From: an uncultured Tateyamaria sp.
GTDB taxonomy: Bacteria > Pseudomonadota > Alphaproteobacteria > Rhodobacterales > Rhodobacteraceae
Assembly (NCBI RefSeq): GCF_947503045.1
Contig: NZ_CANNCF010000002.1
Coordinates: 589,501 to 653,500 of the forward strand
Length of the DNA stretch: 64,000 nucleotides
Reading direction: 5' to 3'
In this document: one piece after another, positions 20,454 to 28,452 of the stretch
Layout: every line of letters starts with the position of its first letter
Position numbering within the stretch: the first letter of the stretch is position 1
The notes under the pieces: generated by a model
Databases searched by the model: none
What the model saw: only the letters and a program-made list of their open reading frames with translations
Told to the model about the DNA's origin: nothing
Made by a program: the position numbers and the translations under genes

Positions 20454-20717
20454 TCAGGCAAAATTCACGAGATAAACAATGAGGCCGACAAGCGACATGG
20501 GCACAACATAGACGCCCAGGATCAGCTTGCGACGCAAAGAGCCGTCATAGGCCACAAGCCCCGCCCGCACATAGGCATCGCGCGGGATGTCGAACTCGCC
20601 CGCGTCCCATTCCGCCTCCAGCCGGTCGCGCGCCTTGGCGCGGGAATAGAGCGACAGGGACAGGTAGACAATGCTGAGCACCACAAAAGCGATAAAAAGC
20701 AGTCGTACAAGGGCCAT
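20454..20717 (-). CDS. Small two-helix membrane protein, unknown function
   Basis: The 87-residue protein has an N-terminal helix (about 3-23), a soluble loop rich in charged residues (RAKARDRLEAEWDAGEFDIPRD), and a C-terminal helix (about 66-85). I do not recognise a family. It starts three bases after the stop of the 444-residue gene and is clearly part of the same operon, one of several small membrane proteins encoded beside the AAA ATPase. Confidence 0.75.
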   Translation of the reverse strand: MALVRLLFIAFVVLSIVYLSLSLYSRAKARDRLEAEWDAGEFDIPRDAYVRAGLVAYDGSLRRKLILGVYVVPMSLVGLIVYLVNFA

Positions 20718-20720
20718 GGC

Positions 20721-22055
20721 TTACCTCCTGACAGCGCCCCACGGACCGACACGCGCAATCAGGTCGAGGGGTTCGGGTTTCGGGGTCTCCATCGGGGCAT
20801 CATGCCCGAACAGGGCAGCGCGCGCCCCGGCTTTGTCCGCCTTGTACTCGGCTTCGAGGTAGCGGGCGACATATTCCTTTTTGGCGTCCGGCCATGTCGC
20901 ATAGGCGCCATAAAACGCTTGCTTGTGACAGATGAACAACTGGCGCACATCATGCGGGCTGAGTTCAGAGAGCAGCATGTTGACCAGATCAGCCTCGGGC
21001 GTGGCGGCCGCGCGCAGCGTGTAGAAATAGGCGGGATGATCAGAGGTGATGCGCGGCCACTTGCCCCCATTCTCGGCCCAGTTGACCAGATCGCCAAGCG
21101 CATGGAATTCGTCCGGCAGAAGGTCAGAGTGCCGCCGCGCCAGCATTCGCATATCCCGCCGCGTTGTCCCATCCAGATCGACGCCCGCCTCGGTCACCGC
21201 AGAGACGAGGATGAAATCCATCTTTTGACGCAGGATCGCCGCACCATCGATGCCGCGCGCCTTGACGATGGATTCGGTCAGATCGTTGTATTCAAGGAAC
21301 TTCGCAATCTGATTCCGGTCACCCAGATCAAAGCTGTATTTTGTCGGCACATCCTCGGGCTTGTCATGGGCGGCGATGGTCGCCGGATGATCCAGCGTCG
21401 GAAAGATATACAAACCACCAAAATGCGACGTCCAGAAATTGCCCTGCTCGACCTTCAGCGGTTTCAGGTGCACCGGGTTGCGCGTAACATCGCCCGTCTC
21501 GCCCGCCAGCGTGATCATGTCGGCGATCAGAACGTCGTCGAACCACGCATCTTCTTCGGTGAGAAATGTATCGACCTTCTCTGCCAGCGCGCCTGCATTG
21601 CGCACCGTGCCGCGCGTTGTGTCCGCCTCGACCGTGATGGCGCGGATGTCGAACAGGCGCTTGGGCGACGAGATGTCGTAGACCGAATTCACCAACTCCC
21701 CCGCCACCGCGTCCCGCGCAGTCAGGGCAAACAGGGCCGCTTCGTTTTCGGCGATAAACCGTTTCAGGATGCCGTGCGAGGTCGAGAATTTCGCGTCCAG
21801 CAGCGGGCAGTGCCGCTGCTCGGTGCTCAGCAGAATGAACTGCCGATTGACCCCGTTGTGATTGAGATAAAGCGGATCATCAAGGTCATCGCCCACCTCG
21901 GGCGAAAAACCGGAGATGTCGATGTAAAAATCAGTGAGGGTCGTGGTCTGCCCCGTCAGATGCTTGAGCGCACGGTTATAGCGCTCGACCAGCGCAGGGG
22001 AGGCCACATGAAACAGGTTGCCATACATCAGGCCGCGTTGGATCAGGCGGATCAT
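20721..22055 (-). CDS. Conserved protein, DUF6638-like, unknown function
   Basis: This 444-residue soluble protein has no signal peptide or membrane helix. Landmarks are ALVERYNRALKHLTG, FYIDISGFSPEVGD, QFILLSTEQRHCPLL, NFWTSHFGGLYIFP and FICHKQAFYGAYATWP. I recall similar roseobacter proteins labelled DUF6638, with moderate certainty. No catalytic motif is evident. It overlaps the upstream small membrane-protein gene by four bases (ATGA), so its expression is coupled to the AAA operon. Confidence 0.8.
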   Translation of the reverse strand: MIRLIQRGLMYGNLFHVASPALVERYNRALKHLTGQTTTLTDFYIDISGFSPEVGDDLDDPLYLNHNGVNRQFILLSTEQRHCPLLDAKFSTSHGILKRFIAENEAALFALTARDAVAGELVNSVYDISSPKRLFDIRAITVEADTTRGTVRNAGALAEKVDTFLTEEDAWFDDVLIADMITLAGETGDVTRNPVHLKPLKVEQGNFWTSHFGGLYIFPTLDHPATIAAHDKPEDVPTKYSFDLGDRNQIAKFLEYNDLTESIVKARGIDGAAILRQKMDFILVSAVTEAGVDLDGTTRRDMRMLARRHSDLLPDEFHALGDLVNWAENGGKWPRITSDHPAYFYTLRAAATPEADLVNMLLSELSPHDVRQLFICHKQAFYGAYATWPDAKKEYVARYLEAEYKADKAGARAALFGHDAPMETPKPEPLDLIARVGPWGAVRR

Positions 22056-22348
22056 TGGGCGGCCCCCTTCTGGCGATAGATCACCAAGGCCGCCAGCACC
22101 AACAGCGGCAGCGCAAAGGCGCGATAGGTGATCTGCAGGTTAAAACCGATATATGCCACCCACGAGTTGTTAAAAAGCAGCAGGCTTTCCACAACCGACG
22201 TGCCGTCAAAGCCAAGCGCAGTGCTGATCCCCGCCTGCAAAGCGAACAACAGGGCCGTGCAGCCCAGAAACCCCCACAGGCCCCAGCGCAAAGGCATGAG
22301 CAGGCCCGATACAACCGCCAGAACCACGATGACCAAAAGAACGATCAT
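22052..22348 (-). CDS. Small multi-helix membrane protein, unknown function
   Basis: The 98-residue, strongly hydrophobic protein has about three helices (2-19, 26-46, 62-90). There is no recognised family. The ATG at 22348 overlaps the stop of a possible 23-residue reading frame upstream, and its own stop overlaps the start of the 444-residue gene, so it sits in the middle of a translationally coupled chain. Confidence 0.72.
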   Translation of the reverse strand: MIVLLVIVVLAVVSGLLMPLRWGLWGFLGCTALLFALQAGISTALGFDGTSVVESLLLFNNSWVAYIGFNLQITYRAFALPLLVLAALVIYRQKGAAQ

Positions 22349-22416
22349 GGGCGCACCTGCGATGTCAGGCCGTGACGCGCATCACGCGCAATGGTGATCG
22401 TGATCGCTGTACTCAC
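22345..22416 (-). CDS. Possible 23-residue coupled small ORF
   Basis: A GTG start at 22416 overlaps the stop of the 122-residue gene (GTGA), and its TGA at 22345-22347 overlaps the ATG of the 98-residue gene (ATGA). The peptide reads MSTAITITIARDARHGLTSQ plus VRP. It may be a real leader-like peptide that keeps ribosomes moving between two membrane-protein genes, or chance. I see no independent ribosome site. Confidence 0.3.
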   Translation of the reverse strand: MSTAITITIARDARHGLTSQVRP

Positions 22417-22781
22417 GCCCCGTCCCCCCGCGCCATATCCTCGCCGCGCAACGCCTCGACCCGTTGCGCCATGTTGAACCACGCAAGCAGCAGCATCGGC
22501 GCCCATGCGATTGCAAACAGGGCCGAGCCGCGCAGGGCGATTTCACCCGTCAGCACCGCACCACCCATCGCCAGCGCCGTGCGATAGGATGGGATGTCAA
22601 AGGCGACCAAAACCAATGCAGCAATGGCGATCAGCGCCACCACAGCCGCCAGCACCCCCAGCGCCACGCGCTTGTGCGAGCGGGTGTCTTCGGGCACCAG
22701 CATTCGTGGCACCACCCAGCCCAACACGCCGAGGATCACCAGCGGCAGGCCCGTGTTCCAGATGTTGGGAGCCTGGGTCAC
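22413..22781 (-). CDS. Small four-helix membrane protein, unknown function
   Basis: The 122-residue protein has four predicted helices (about 12-28, 41-62, 69-85, 88-105), short loops and an acidic/basic C-terminus. It resembles no family I know. Its start overlaps the AAA ATPase stop by four bases (ATGA), indicating coupling with the ATPase and membrane placement of the complex. Confidence 0.74.
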   Translation of the reverse strand: MTQAPNIWNTGLPLVILGVLGWVVPRMLVPEDTRSHKRVALGVLAAVVALIAIAALVLVAFDIPSYRTALAMGGAVLTGEIALRGSALFAIAWAPMLLLAWFNMAQRVEALRGEDMARGDGA

Positions 22782-24712
22782 CCTTTGCCCTCCAGCCAGC
22801 GTTTCTTGGCCGCTTCCTGCCGTCCGAAATCGCGCACCATGGCGTCAATCGCGACTTCGTCCGACTTGTCCGCATAGCGGAATTCACTGTCCGCATAGCG
22901 ATTGATCTCCTGCACGACCATTTCGACCGTGATCGGCACGCGCAGTTCGGAAATCATCGCCTTCTTGGCGTCGTAATCCTTGAACAGGAACAGCTCCGGG
23001 TTCTCCATCCACTCATCAGGCAATTCAAAATCCATCGCGCGGACCTTGACCGCGTCGGTGATGTTCTTGATCGCGCGGCCCGTAAACCGGTCATCCGCCT
23101 CTTGAATCGCTTTGAGATAGGCACCGAGCTTGGCGATGGTATCCAGCGTGCCGATGTCGGAATGCACCCGGTCAAACACCTCCATCAGCCCTTCCTCATG
23201 CGGGCGGGAGTGGCTTTCGAAACTCGCAGCGACCGCCTTCTTGATCTCTTGCGCGGAAAACACCTCGTGCTGGCCGACGGGGATTTCGTGGTTCTTGCCC
23301 ATCAGCAGATACAGGATGTCGATGTAATCCTCGCGCGTCTGCGGCCCGTCCACCAGAAAGCGCGCGCCGGCCCGCTGGCGCAGCGCATCGTCCACATTCT
23401 CTGGATAGTTCGAGAACATGCCGAAACTGCAATTGCCCCGCACCACCGTGTTGGCCCCGGCAAAGCTCTCCATCAGCACGGCGGTGATCTCCAACTGCCC
23501 CGCACTCGACTGGCGATCCCCACGCTTGCCCGCAAGCTGGTCGATATCGTCGATGGTGCCAAATCCGATGGCCGCAGGATCAAGCACATTGTTGATGAAC
23601 GCCTTGGCGTTCTGGCCCGACTTGCCCTGATAGCTGTCGATATTGTCGGTGGAAAGGTTCTGATAGCGAAACGGATAGCCCGCCACCTGACAGTAGTCAT
23701 TGAGCAGCCCGGCCATCATCTGGATCAGAGTCGTCTTGCCGGTCCCGGGCTTGCCGTCGCCCATGAAGGTAAAGATGAACCCGCCGAGTTCGGCAAAGGG
23801 GTTCAGGCGACGATCGAAATCATAGGCCATCAGCATCTTGGCCAGCTTCATCGCCTGATATTTGGCAATGTGGTTGCCCACGACCTCATGCGGTTTCTTG
23901 AAGGTCATGGTGAGTGTAGAGGATTTCGCCTTATGCGCCGGGCTGAACCCCTGCACCGTGAAATCATCGGCCTCGACGCGCCAACTGGCTTGGGCAAACG
24001 GCGCAAGACGCGGGGCATTGGCGGCGCGCAAGGCAACCTTTTCCATCAGTGCCTCGGCATAGGCAGTGATCGTGGCGACCAGATGGGTGTCATCTGCAGC
24101 ATGGGCGGCAATGTCCTGATCAAGCTCCCAAAGGGCGCCGTGCAGGGCGGTCTGGCCATTGTCGGTCAGCACCTCTTCGACCTCACCGACTTCGACGGTG
24201 ACTTCGGTCTGGTGCGCGGACAGCAGGTAGGCCGTGGCATTGCCAAAAACATAAAGCGTGATCAGGGCCTCGGCGCCCAGCAACTCGGCGAACTCGGTTT
24301 TGCGCGCGGCAGGCAACGCCCCTTCGAGGTTGGCGCGCTTGAGGTCACCCAGACCCGACACGCCCGCATAGTTTTCGGCCACCGCCAGCGCAATCGAAAT
24401 GGCCCGGCGCAGCGCGTTGAGCGCGGTCGCCTGCACCGGCGACATCAGCGCATCATCGTCATCGGCCCCCTCGATAGTGGCAAGCAGTTGCACAGCGCCA
24501 GTAGGCGTGGTGCGCCGCGTGACCAGACCGGGCGTGGTGGTGCGGAACCGACGACGCGTCCCAATCCCGCTTGAACGTTCGGCCTGCGGCGCCTCAGCAC
24601 CCTTGCCGATGCGCGGAGCGTGATCGAACCCCTGCAACATGGCCAGCGCCATCGGGTAGTGCGCCACGATTTCGGATTCGCGAAGTTCCATCTGGTCGGA
24701 TGTCTGGCTCAT
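22778..24712 (-). CDS. AAA-family ATPase of the pspA-linked operon
   Basis: A 644-residue protein. The first 300 residues are mostly helical and unassigned. The AAA module follows: Walker A GDGKPGTGKTT (about 318-328), Walker B FGTIDDID (about 384-391, with Asp where Glu is usual), a sensor-1-like FGMFSNYPENVD, and a RQRAGARF arginine-finger candidate. ATG 24712 overlaps the upstream gene's stop (ATGA); the longer frame to 24775 adds residues from the overlapping gene and is rejected. It is probably a hexameric remodeller working with the neighbouring coiled-coil and small membrane proteins. It is not MoxR or PspF: a sigma-54 interaction motif is absent. Confidence 0.85.
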   Translation of the reverse strand: MSQTSDQMELRESEIVAHYPMALAMLQGFDHAPRIGKGAEAPQAERSSGIGTRRRFRTTTPGLVTRRTTPTGAVQLLATIEGADDDDALMSPVQATALNALRRAISIALAVAENYAGVSGLGDLKRANLEGALPAARKTEFAELLGAEALITLYVFGNATAYLLSAHQTEVTVEVGEVEEVLTDNGQTALHGALWELDQDIAAHAADDTHLVATITAYAEALMEKVALRAANAPRLAPFAQASWRVEADDFTVQGFSPAHKAKSSTLTMTFKKPHEVVGNHIAKYQAMKLAKMLMAYDFDRRLNPFAELGGFIFTFMGDGKPGTGKTTLIQMMAGLLNDYCQVAGYPFRYQNLSTDNIDSYQGKSGQNAKAFINNVLDPAAIGFGTIDDIDQLAGKRGDRQSSAGQLEITAVLMESFAGANTVVRGNCSFGMFSNYPENVDDALRQRAGARFLVDGPQTREDYIDILYLLMGKNHEIPVGQHEVFSAQEIKKAVAASFESHSRPHEEGLMEVFDRVHSDIGTLDTIAKLGAYLKAIQEADDRFTGRAIKNITDAVKVRAMDFELPDEWMENPELFLFKDYDAKKAMISELRVPITVEMVVQEINRYADSEFRYADKSDEVAIDAMVRDFGRQEAAKKRWLEGKG

Positions 24713-24960
24713 TTCTTTTTTCCTTTCCGGCCACCCAACCAGCCGCGATAGACGATGTAATTGATGGCGATCCACATCGGCAGTCCCGCCACGACAATGA
24801 ATCTGACCGAGGAGCTGTAGCGCTCACCCCGTTCGACCAGGCCCGGAAACAACAGCCAGATCAGGGCCATGGCCAACCAAACGGTGCCGTAGGCATAGTG
24901 ATCCTGCCTGCGCCGTTTGAGATAGGCGAGAAAGCCGCCCTTTGCTGCCTTACGCGCCAT
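24709..24960 (-). CDS. Small two-helix membrane protein, basic ends
   Basis: The 83-residue protein has strongly basic N- and C-termini (KRRR, GGRKGKKK) and two helices (about 25-42 and 52-71). It is read in a different frame from the 5' extension of the AAA gene. Its start touches the stop of the 371-residue gene (shared base 24960). Function is unknown; it may be a membrane anchor for the ATPase complex. Confidence 0.72.
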   Translation of the reverse strand: MARKAAKGGFLAYLKRRRQDHYAYGTVWLAMALIWLLFPGLVERGERYSSSVRFIVVAGLPMWIAINYIVYRGWLGGRKGKKK

Positions 24961-26075
24961 CAGTACCTCAATACCCGGCCCGCCGGGCTGACCACGAACT
25001 TGCGCACCGACCCGAACCCGGGCGGGTTCAGTTCCTGCAGGGCCTGAAACGGGCGCTGGGGCAGCACGATGGATCGCTCCATCCGCGTGGTTCCGGTTTC
25101 GGCCCCGCGCCCGGCAAAGGGATCAAGCGCGAACACTTCGCGCTCCACGGTTGAAAACCAGCCCGCGCGTTCGGTCATCACGCGTTCGGAGTGCAGATCC
25201 TCTTCGGTCCAGACCAGCGCCCAATCCTGCCCCTCGGGCGCACGCGCGGCCTCAAGCACCTGACTGATAGGGCCGGATTGCTTGGTGAAGGCCGAAGAAT
25301 ACATCGGGCCGACATGGAACCGGCGCAGACGTTTCGGATGCAGGTCATCGAAATCCTCGTCGAACCCCTTGGCGATGGTGACAAGCTTCAATCCACCGAG
25401 TGCCTGCGCCATCAGATGTGCCTGCGCTTCGGGCCAACGACGCTGGTCCTTGGGCAGGGCCGTCGATCCTGTATCCTCAACCTCCATCATGTAGATGATC
25501 GGCAGGTTCACCTGGCTGTCATAGACCGCCCAATGGATGCGGAAGGTGCGGCGCTGTTCGCTTTTGTTGCCCGTCCAGACGATCTGCGGATCATTACGGG
25601 GCCAGAACAACTGCCCGCGCAGCAACTCTTCGTAATAGAGCCGCTGGGACAGCGCGAATTGCAACTTGGTCGGCGGTGTGCGCTCGCCCACGATGACCTC
25701 AACCATCTGCTTTTTCAGCTCTTCGGCAGAGGGCATGCCCGCCAGATGGCGCTCGGCCTGCTGGGCATCAGAGGCCATGGTGATAATCTCTTCGGCCGCC
25801 GGGAACCCGGATTCAATCGCATCGATCGCAAGGCTGCCGAAAAAGCGGCCCGTATCGCGCCCGACCAGCAGGTATTTCTGGCTGAGCGCGCGAAAGGTGA
25901 AAGTCAGCTCGGTGATGTATCGGGTGAGGATGTTGACCTCGTCCCGATTGAGATCACCCTCGGCCTCCATCACGCCAGCGACGCGGCCCAGATGTGAGGT
26001 GATCGTCTCGAACTTTTTGAAATAGCGGCGCGAGGCGAACAGGTCAGTGAGACCGATGATTTCTATGTTGGTCAT
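24960..26075 (-). CDS. Conserved soluble protein, unknown function
   Basis: The 371-residue protein has no signal peptide or membrane span. The N-terminal 110 residues look helical (FETITSHLGRVAGVMEAEGDLNRDEVNILTRY is at about 22-53), followed by a mixed region with QIVWTGNKSEQRRTFRIHW and IIYMMEVEDTG, then a C-terminal part with AGWFSTVEREVFALDPF. I do not recognise the family. It lies between two small membrane-protein genes with ATGA overlap upstream, so it probably belongs to the same complex or pathway as the AAA ATPase. Confidence 0.78.
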   Translation of the reverse strand: MTNIEIIGLTDLFASRRYFKKFETITSHLGRVAGVMEAEGDLNRDEVNILTRYITELTFTFRALSQKYLLVGRDTGRFFGSLAIDAIESGFPAAEEIITMASDAQQAERHLAGMPSAEELKKQMVEVIVGERTPPTKLQFALSQRLYYEELLRGQLFWPRNDPQIVWTGNKSEQRRTFRIHWAVYDSQVNLPIIYMMEVEDTGSTALPKDQRRWPEAQAHLMAQALGGLKLVTIAKGFDEDFDDLHPKRLRRFHVGPMYSSAFTKQSGPISQVLEAARAPEGQDWALVWTEEDLHSERVMTERAGWFSTVEREVFALDPFAGRGAETGTTRMERSIVLPQRPFQALQELNPPGFGSVRKFVVSPAGRVLRY

Positions 26076-26431
26076 TTGAGGCCCGGGAACAGCCAGTCAA
26101 ACACTACCGGATAGCGCGCCATTCCGCGATACTCCAGCGGCTGAGATTCGAACTTCGCTGTCAATATCATGGACTCAAACGTGATCCGCATACCGACACC
26201 AATCCAGCCAAAAACAAAGTAAGACAGCGGAAACACTCCAAGCGCCCAAGCTATAGCAAAGGCGATGGCCAAGCCTTCTTCCCAGGTCGTCACTGGATCA
26301 ATCAATGATGCTTTGTTCTCTGACAGAAAAATCCCATACAAAAGAAAGATTGCTTGGACTGCGATAACCGCGACCGCAATCGCTCCAATCCGTTTCCGGG
26401 TCAGTTCCCGCCCCTCATATTTACTTAGCAT
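26072..26431 (-). CDS. Two- to three-helix membrane protein, unknown function
   Basis: Starting at ATG 26431 the protein has 119 residues (MLSKYEGRELTRKRIGAIAV). Helices lie at about 16-36 and 54-80. The frame stays open to 26509, but that extension overlaps the 49-codon gene upstream, and ATG 26431 lies two bases after that gene's TGA, so the shorter form fits the operon. Local base composition is noticeably more AT-rich than its neighbours. Confidence 0.68.
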   Translation of the reverse strand: MLSKYEGRELTRKRIGAIAVAVIAVQAIFLLYGIFLSENKASLIDPVTTWEEGLAIAFAIAWALGVFPLSYFVFGWIGVGMRITFESMILTAKFESQPLEYRGMARYPVVFDWLFPGLK

Positions 26432-26433
26432 CT

Positions 26434-26583
26434 TCACCCGTTTTTGCGCCCCCGGCTGAGCAGATACAGCCCCGCAATCCCGCAAAAGAACCCGACCGCG
26501 TTCACCCAAAGCGGCGCACCAAAGGCAATCGTAGCAATGAGGCTAAGGATGGACACTGCGATGGCTGCGAGACCGAGTTTCAT
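26434..26583 (-). CDS. 49-residue hydrophobic small protein
   Basis: A short frame runs from ATG 26583 to TGA at 26434-26436. The peptide begins MKLGLAAIAVSILSLIATIA, continues FGAPLWVNAVGFFCGIAGLY, and ends LLSRGRKNG: two hydrophobic helices and a basic tail. The start lies three bases after the coiled-coil gene's stop with GGGGG at about 8 bases, and the next gene begins two bases after its stop. Spacing, ribosome site and composition all support a real gene. Confidence 0.68.
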   Translation of the reverse strand: MKLGLAAIAVSILSLIATIAFGAPLWVNAVGFFCGIAGLYLLSRGRKNG

Positions 26584-26586
26584 CGC

Positions 26587-27663
26587 TTAACCCCCATACG
26601 CATTGCTGTCGTGCTTCTCCACGATCTGCGCAAACCGGCGGGCAAAGCGTTCGTCCGCCTTCGCCTTCTGTTCCAGCACGTCACGGGCGAACACCATGTG
26701 ATCCTCGTGCGCCTCCAGCATGTCGGCCATCTTCTTGTTGGTGGCGGCACCAATCCCGGCCATGGCGGTCTGCGCCTCCTGGTCGGTCTTCACGCCAATT
26801 TCGTTGATACGGTGGGCCACGTCCTGCTGCTGCGCCGTCTTCAACGACTTGGTCAGCGCATCATAGAGCACCACGCGCTGCTTGGTGTCGGTCTGCAGCT
26901 TGTTGATCAGCACCATCTGCGTCGCCGCCTGGTTCTGCAGTGAATCGATCCAGGTTTTGCCCTTTTCGATATAGCGCTCCAACGTCTGGGATTTGGCAAC
27001 CTTGACCTGTTCGTCCTGCACCATCTGATTGTATTTGCTGTTGAGATCAGCCAGCTCCGTCTCAAGCGCCGTGCGCTTGGCGGCGTCGGTTTCCGAGGCG
27101 ATCTTGTTCTCCAGCGTGATGATCTGCGGGTCCATCGCCTGAATGTCGGATTGCAGGGCTGACAGTTCACCAACCGTCATTTCACGTTCGTCGAGCGTTT
27201 CGGTCAGATTACCCTCAACCTTGACCTTCTGTTCCTCAAGCATGGCAAGCTGCCCTTCGAGCAGCTGCACGATGACATCGGATTTCGAAATGAGGTCCTG
27301 CAGCTTGTCGTCGATGGATGCGCTGCGCACACGTTCCTGACGCATGGATTCCGCTTTGGCGCGGGAAAAGATGCCAATCAGGCTTTCCATACCCGTCTTG
27401 TTGCGCATCTCGTCAAAGTCCTTCGAGAAGGCAGAGGTCACATCATCCAGCCCCATGATCAACTCGGCGATGTTGGCATTCATCACGTCGGTGTGGGCAT
27501 GCACCTCATCAAGGGTGGCGTTTTCGATATCTAGGGCAATGTCGTCACCAGACTTCATCTTTGCGCGCGCGACCTCGATCCGGCTGGTCAGCTCTGCAAT
27601 CTTGGACTGCGCTTCAGCCACCTGGGCCTGAGATTCTTTCACCTGGCTTTCGAAATTTGCCAT
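26587..27663 (-). CDS. Coiled-coil protein, TelA-like architecture
   Basis: The 358-residue, almost entirely helical protein is rich in Gln, Glu, Lys and Ala with long coiled-coil segments (about 1-40, 110-240). The middle and C-terminal half (GMESLIGIFSRAKAESMRQE, YIEKGKTWIDSLQNQAATQM, then LINKLQTDTKQRVVLYDALT) resembles the layout of the TelA family of the tellurite/stress 'Ter' systems; this is a weak, by-eye similarity. There is no membrane helix. It is the first gene of the operon, preceded by a GGGAG ribosome site, and faces tetR-pspA across 186 bases. Confidence 0.72.
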   Translation of the reverse strand: MANFESQVKESQAQVAEAQSKIAELTSRIEVARAKMKSGDDIALDIENATLDEVHAHTDVMNANIAELIMGLDDVTSAFSKDFDEMRNKTGMESLIGIFSRAKAESMRQERVRSASIDDKLQDLISKSDVIVQLLEGQLAMLEEQKVKVEGNLTETLDEREMTVGELSALQSDIQAMDPQIITLENKIASETDAAKRTALETELADLNSKYNQMVQDEQVKVAKSQTLERYIEKGKTWIDSLQNQAATQMVLINKLQTDTKQRVVLYDALTKSLKTAQQQDVAHRINEIGVKTDQEAQTAMAGIGAATNKKMADMLEAHEDHMVFARDVLEQKAKADERFARRFAQIVEKHDSNAYGG

Positions 27664-27849
27664 CTATTTCTCCCATCTATCAATGTGTTGACACCAATAT
27701 AGTCAATGTTACTTGGATTTACATCAGCAAAACCAAACTATTCTCACTGACTTTGGCAAAACCGTTCAGGGAAAGAAAGCGCCAAGCAGGGCTGTTCGTG
27801 CCCGCGTCACCCCGGTAACACATGAACAGGGTTCATTCAGGGGCGCACC
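27664..27849. promoter_or_regulatory. Divergent promoter region between the AAA operon and tetR-pspA
   Basis: For the leftward operon a -35 TTGACT (27701-27706, minus strand) and -10 TTGATA (27678-27683) are 17 bases apart; they would give a very short leader, so the assignment is tentative. A TTGAC-N9-GTCAA repeat (27688-27706) overlaps them. On the tetR side lies the palindrome at 27823-27835, and a single GTTCA half-site occurs at 27764-27768. Confidence 0.5.
27823..27835. promoter_or_regulatory. TGAAC-N3-GTTCA operator, site upstream of tetR
   Basis: TGAACAGGGTTCA is a perfect palindrome 15 bases before the tetR ATG, next to its AGGGG ribosome site. The same core occurs three more times upstream of pspA. 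Autoregulation by the TetR protein is the likely meaning. Confidence 0.72.
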
Positions 27850-28449
27850 ATGGCCAACAAGTCCAAAGACCGACGCAACGCTTTGCGCGAAACACTGGTG
27901 AACATCGCCGAAGGCCAGATCGAAGCCGACGGTCTAGCTGCGGTCAAGGCCCGGTCTTTGGCCAAGGCAGCAGAGTGTTCGGTGGGCGCGATCTACAACG
28001 TGTTTGGCGATCTCGAAGAGCTCATCATCGCGGTCAACGGGCGCACATTTGGCAATTTGGGCAGACAGGTCGCAGCCGCGCTCGCCGACAAAAGTGACCT
28101 TTCCGCGACCGATCGGCTGATCGTGATGTCCTATGCCTATCTGGATTACGCAACACACCACCCCAACCTCTGGCGCGCACTGTTTGAGTTGAGAATGTCC
28201 ACCGATATGGAAGTGCCGGAATGGTATCTGGCCGAGTTGGGGCGCTTGTTCAGCCACATCGACGGGCCGGTCCAAGAATGCTTTCCAGATATGGAGCCTC
28301 AAGACGTCGGATTGATGACTCGGGCCCTGTTTTCGTCAGTACATGGCATTGTGATGCTCGGGCTTGAGAACCGCATTAGCGGCGTACCCCAAGACCAGAT
28401 CCACAGAATGATTGCGTTGATCCTGCAGTCTGCAACCGGGAACAAATAA
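27850..28449 (+). CDS. TetR/AcrR family regulator of the pspA locus
   Basis: The 199-residue protein has an N-terminal TetR helix-turn-helix (about 10-57; RSLAKAAECSVGAIYNVFGDLEEL is the recognition part) and a ligand-binding C-terminal domain with FSSVHGIVMLGLENRI, reminiscent of the WHG-type TetR C-terminal family. It probably represses tetR itself and pspA-yiaAB through the TGAAC-N3-GTTCA sites that flank the gene. The inducing ligand is unknown; a lipid or hydrophobic compound would fit the membrane-stress setting, but this is inference. Confidence 0.88.
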   Translation: MANKSKDRRNALRETLVNIAEGQIEADGLAAVKARSLAKAAECSVGAIYNVFGDLEELIIAVNGRTFGNLGRQVAAALADKSDLSATDRLIVMSYAYLDYATHHPNLWRALFELRMSTDMEVPEWYLAELGRLFSHIDGPVQECFPDMEPQDVGLMTRALFSSVHGIVMLGLENRISGVPQDQIHRMIALILQSATGNK

Positions 28450-28452
28450 ATT

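Noticed and set aside
22505-24574. 689-codon plus-strand frame opposite the AAA ATPase
   Set aside because: Longer than the real gene, but the minus strand has intact Walker A/B and coupled starts and stops; the plus frame has no motif and no ribosome site.
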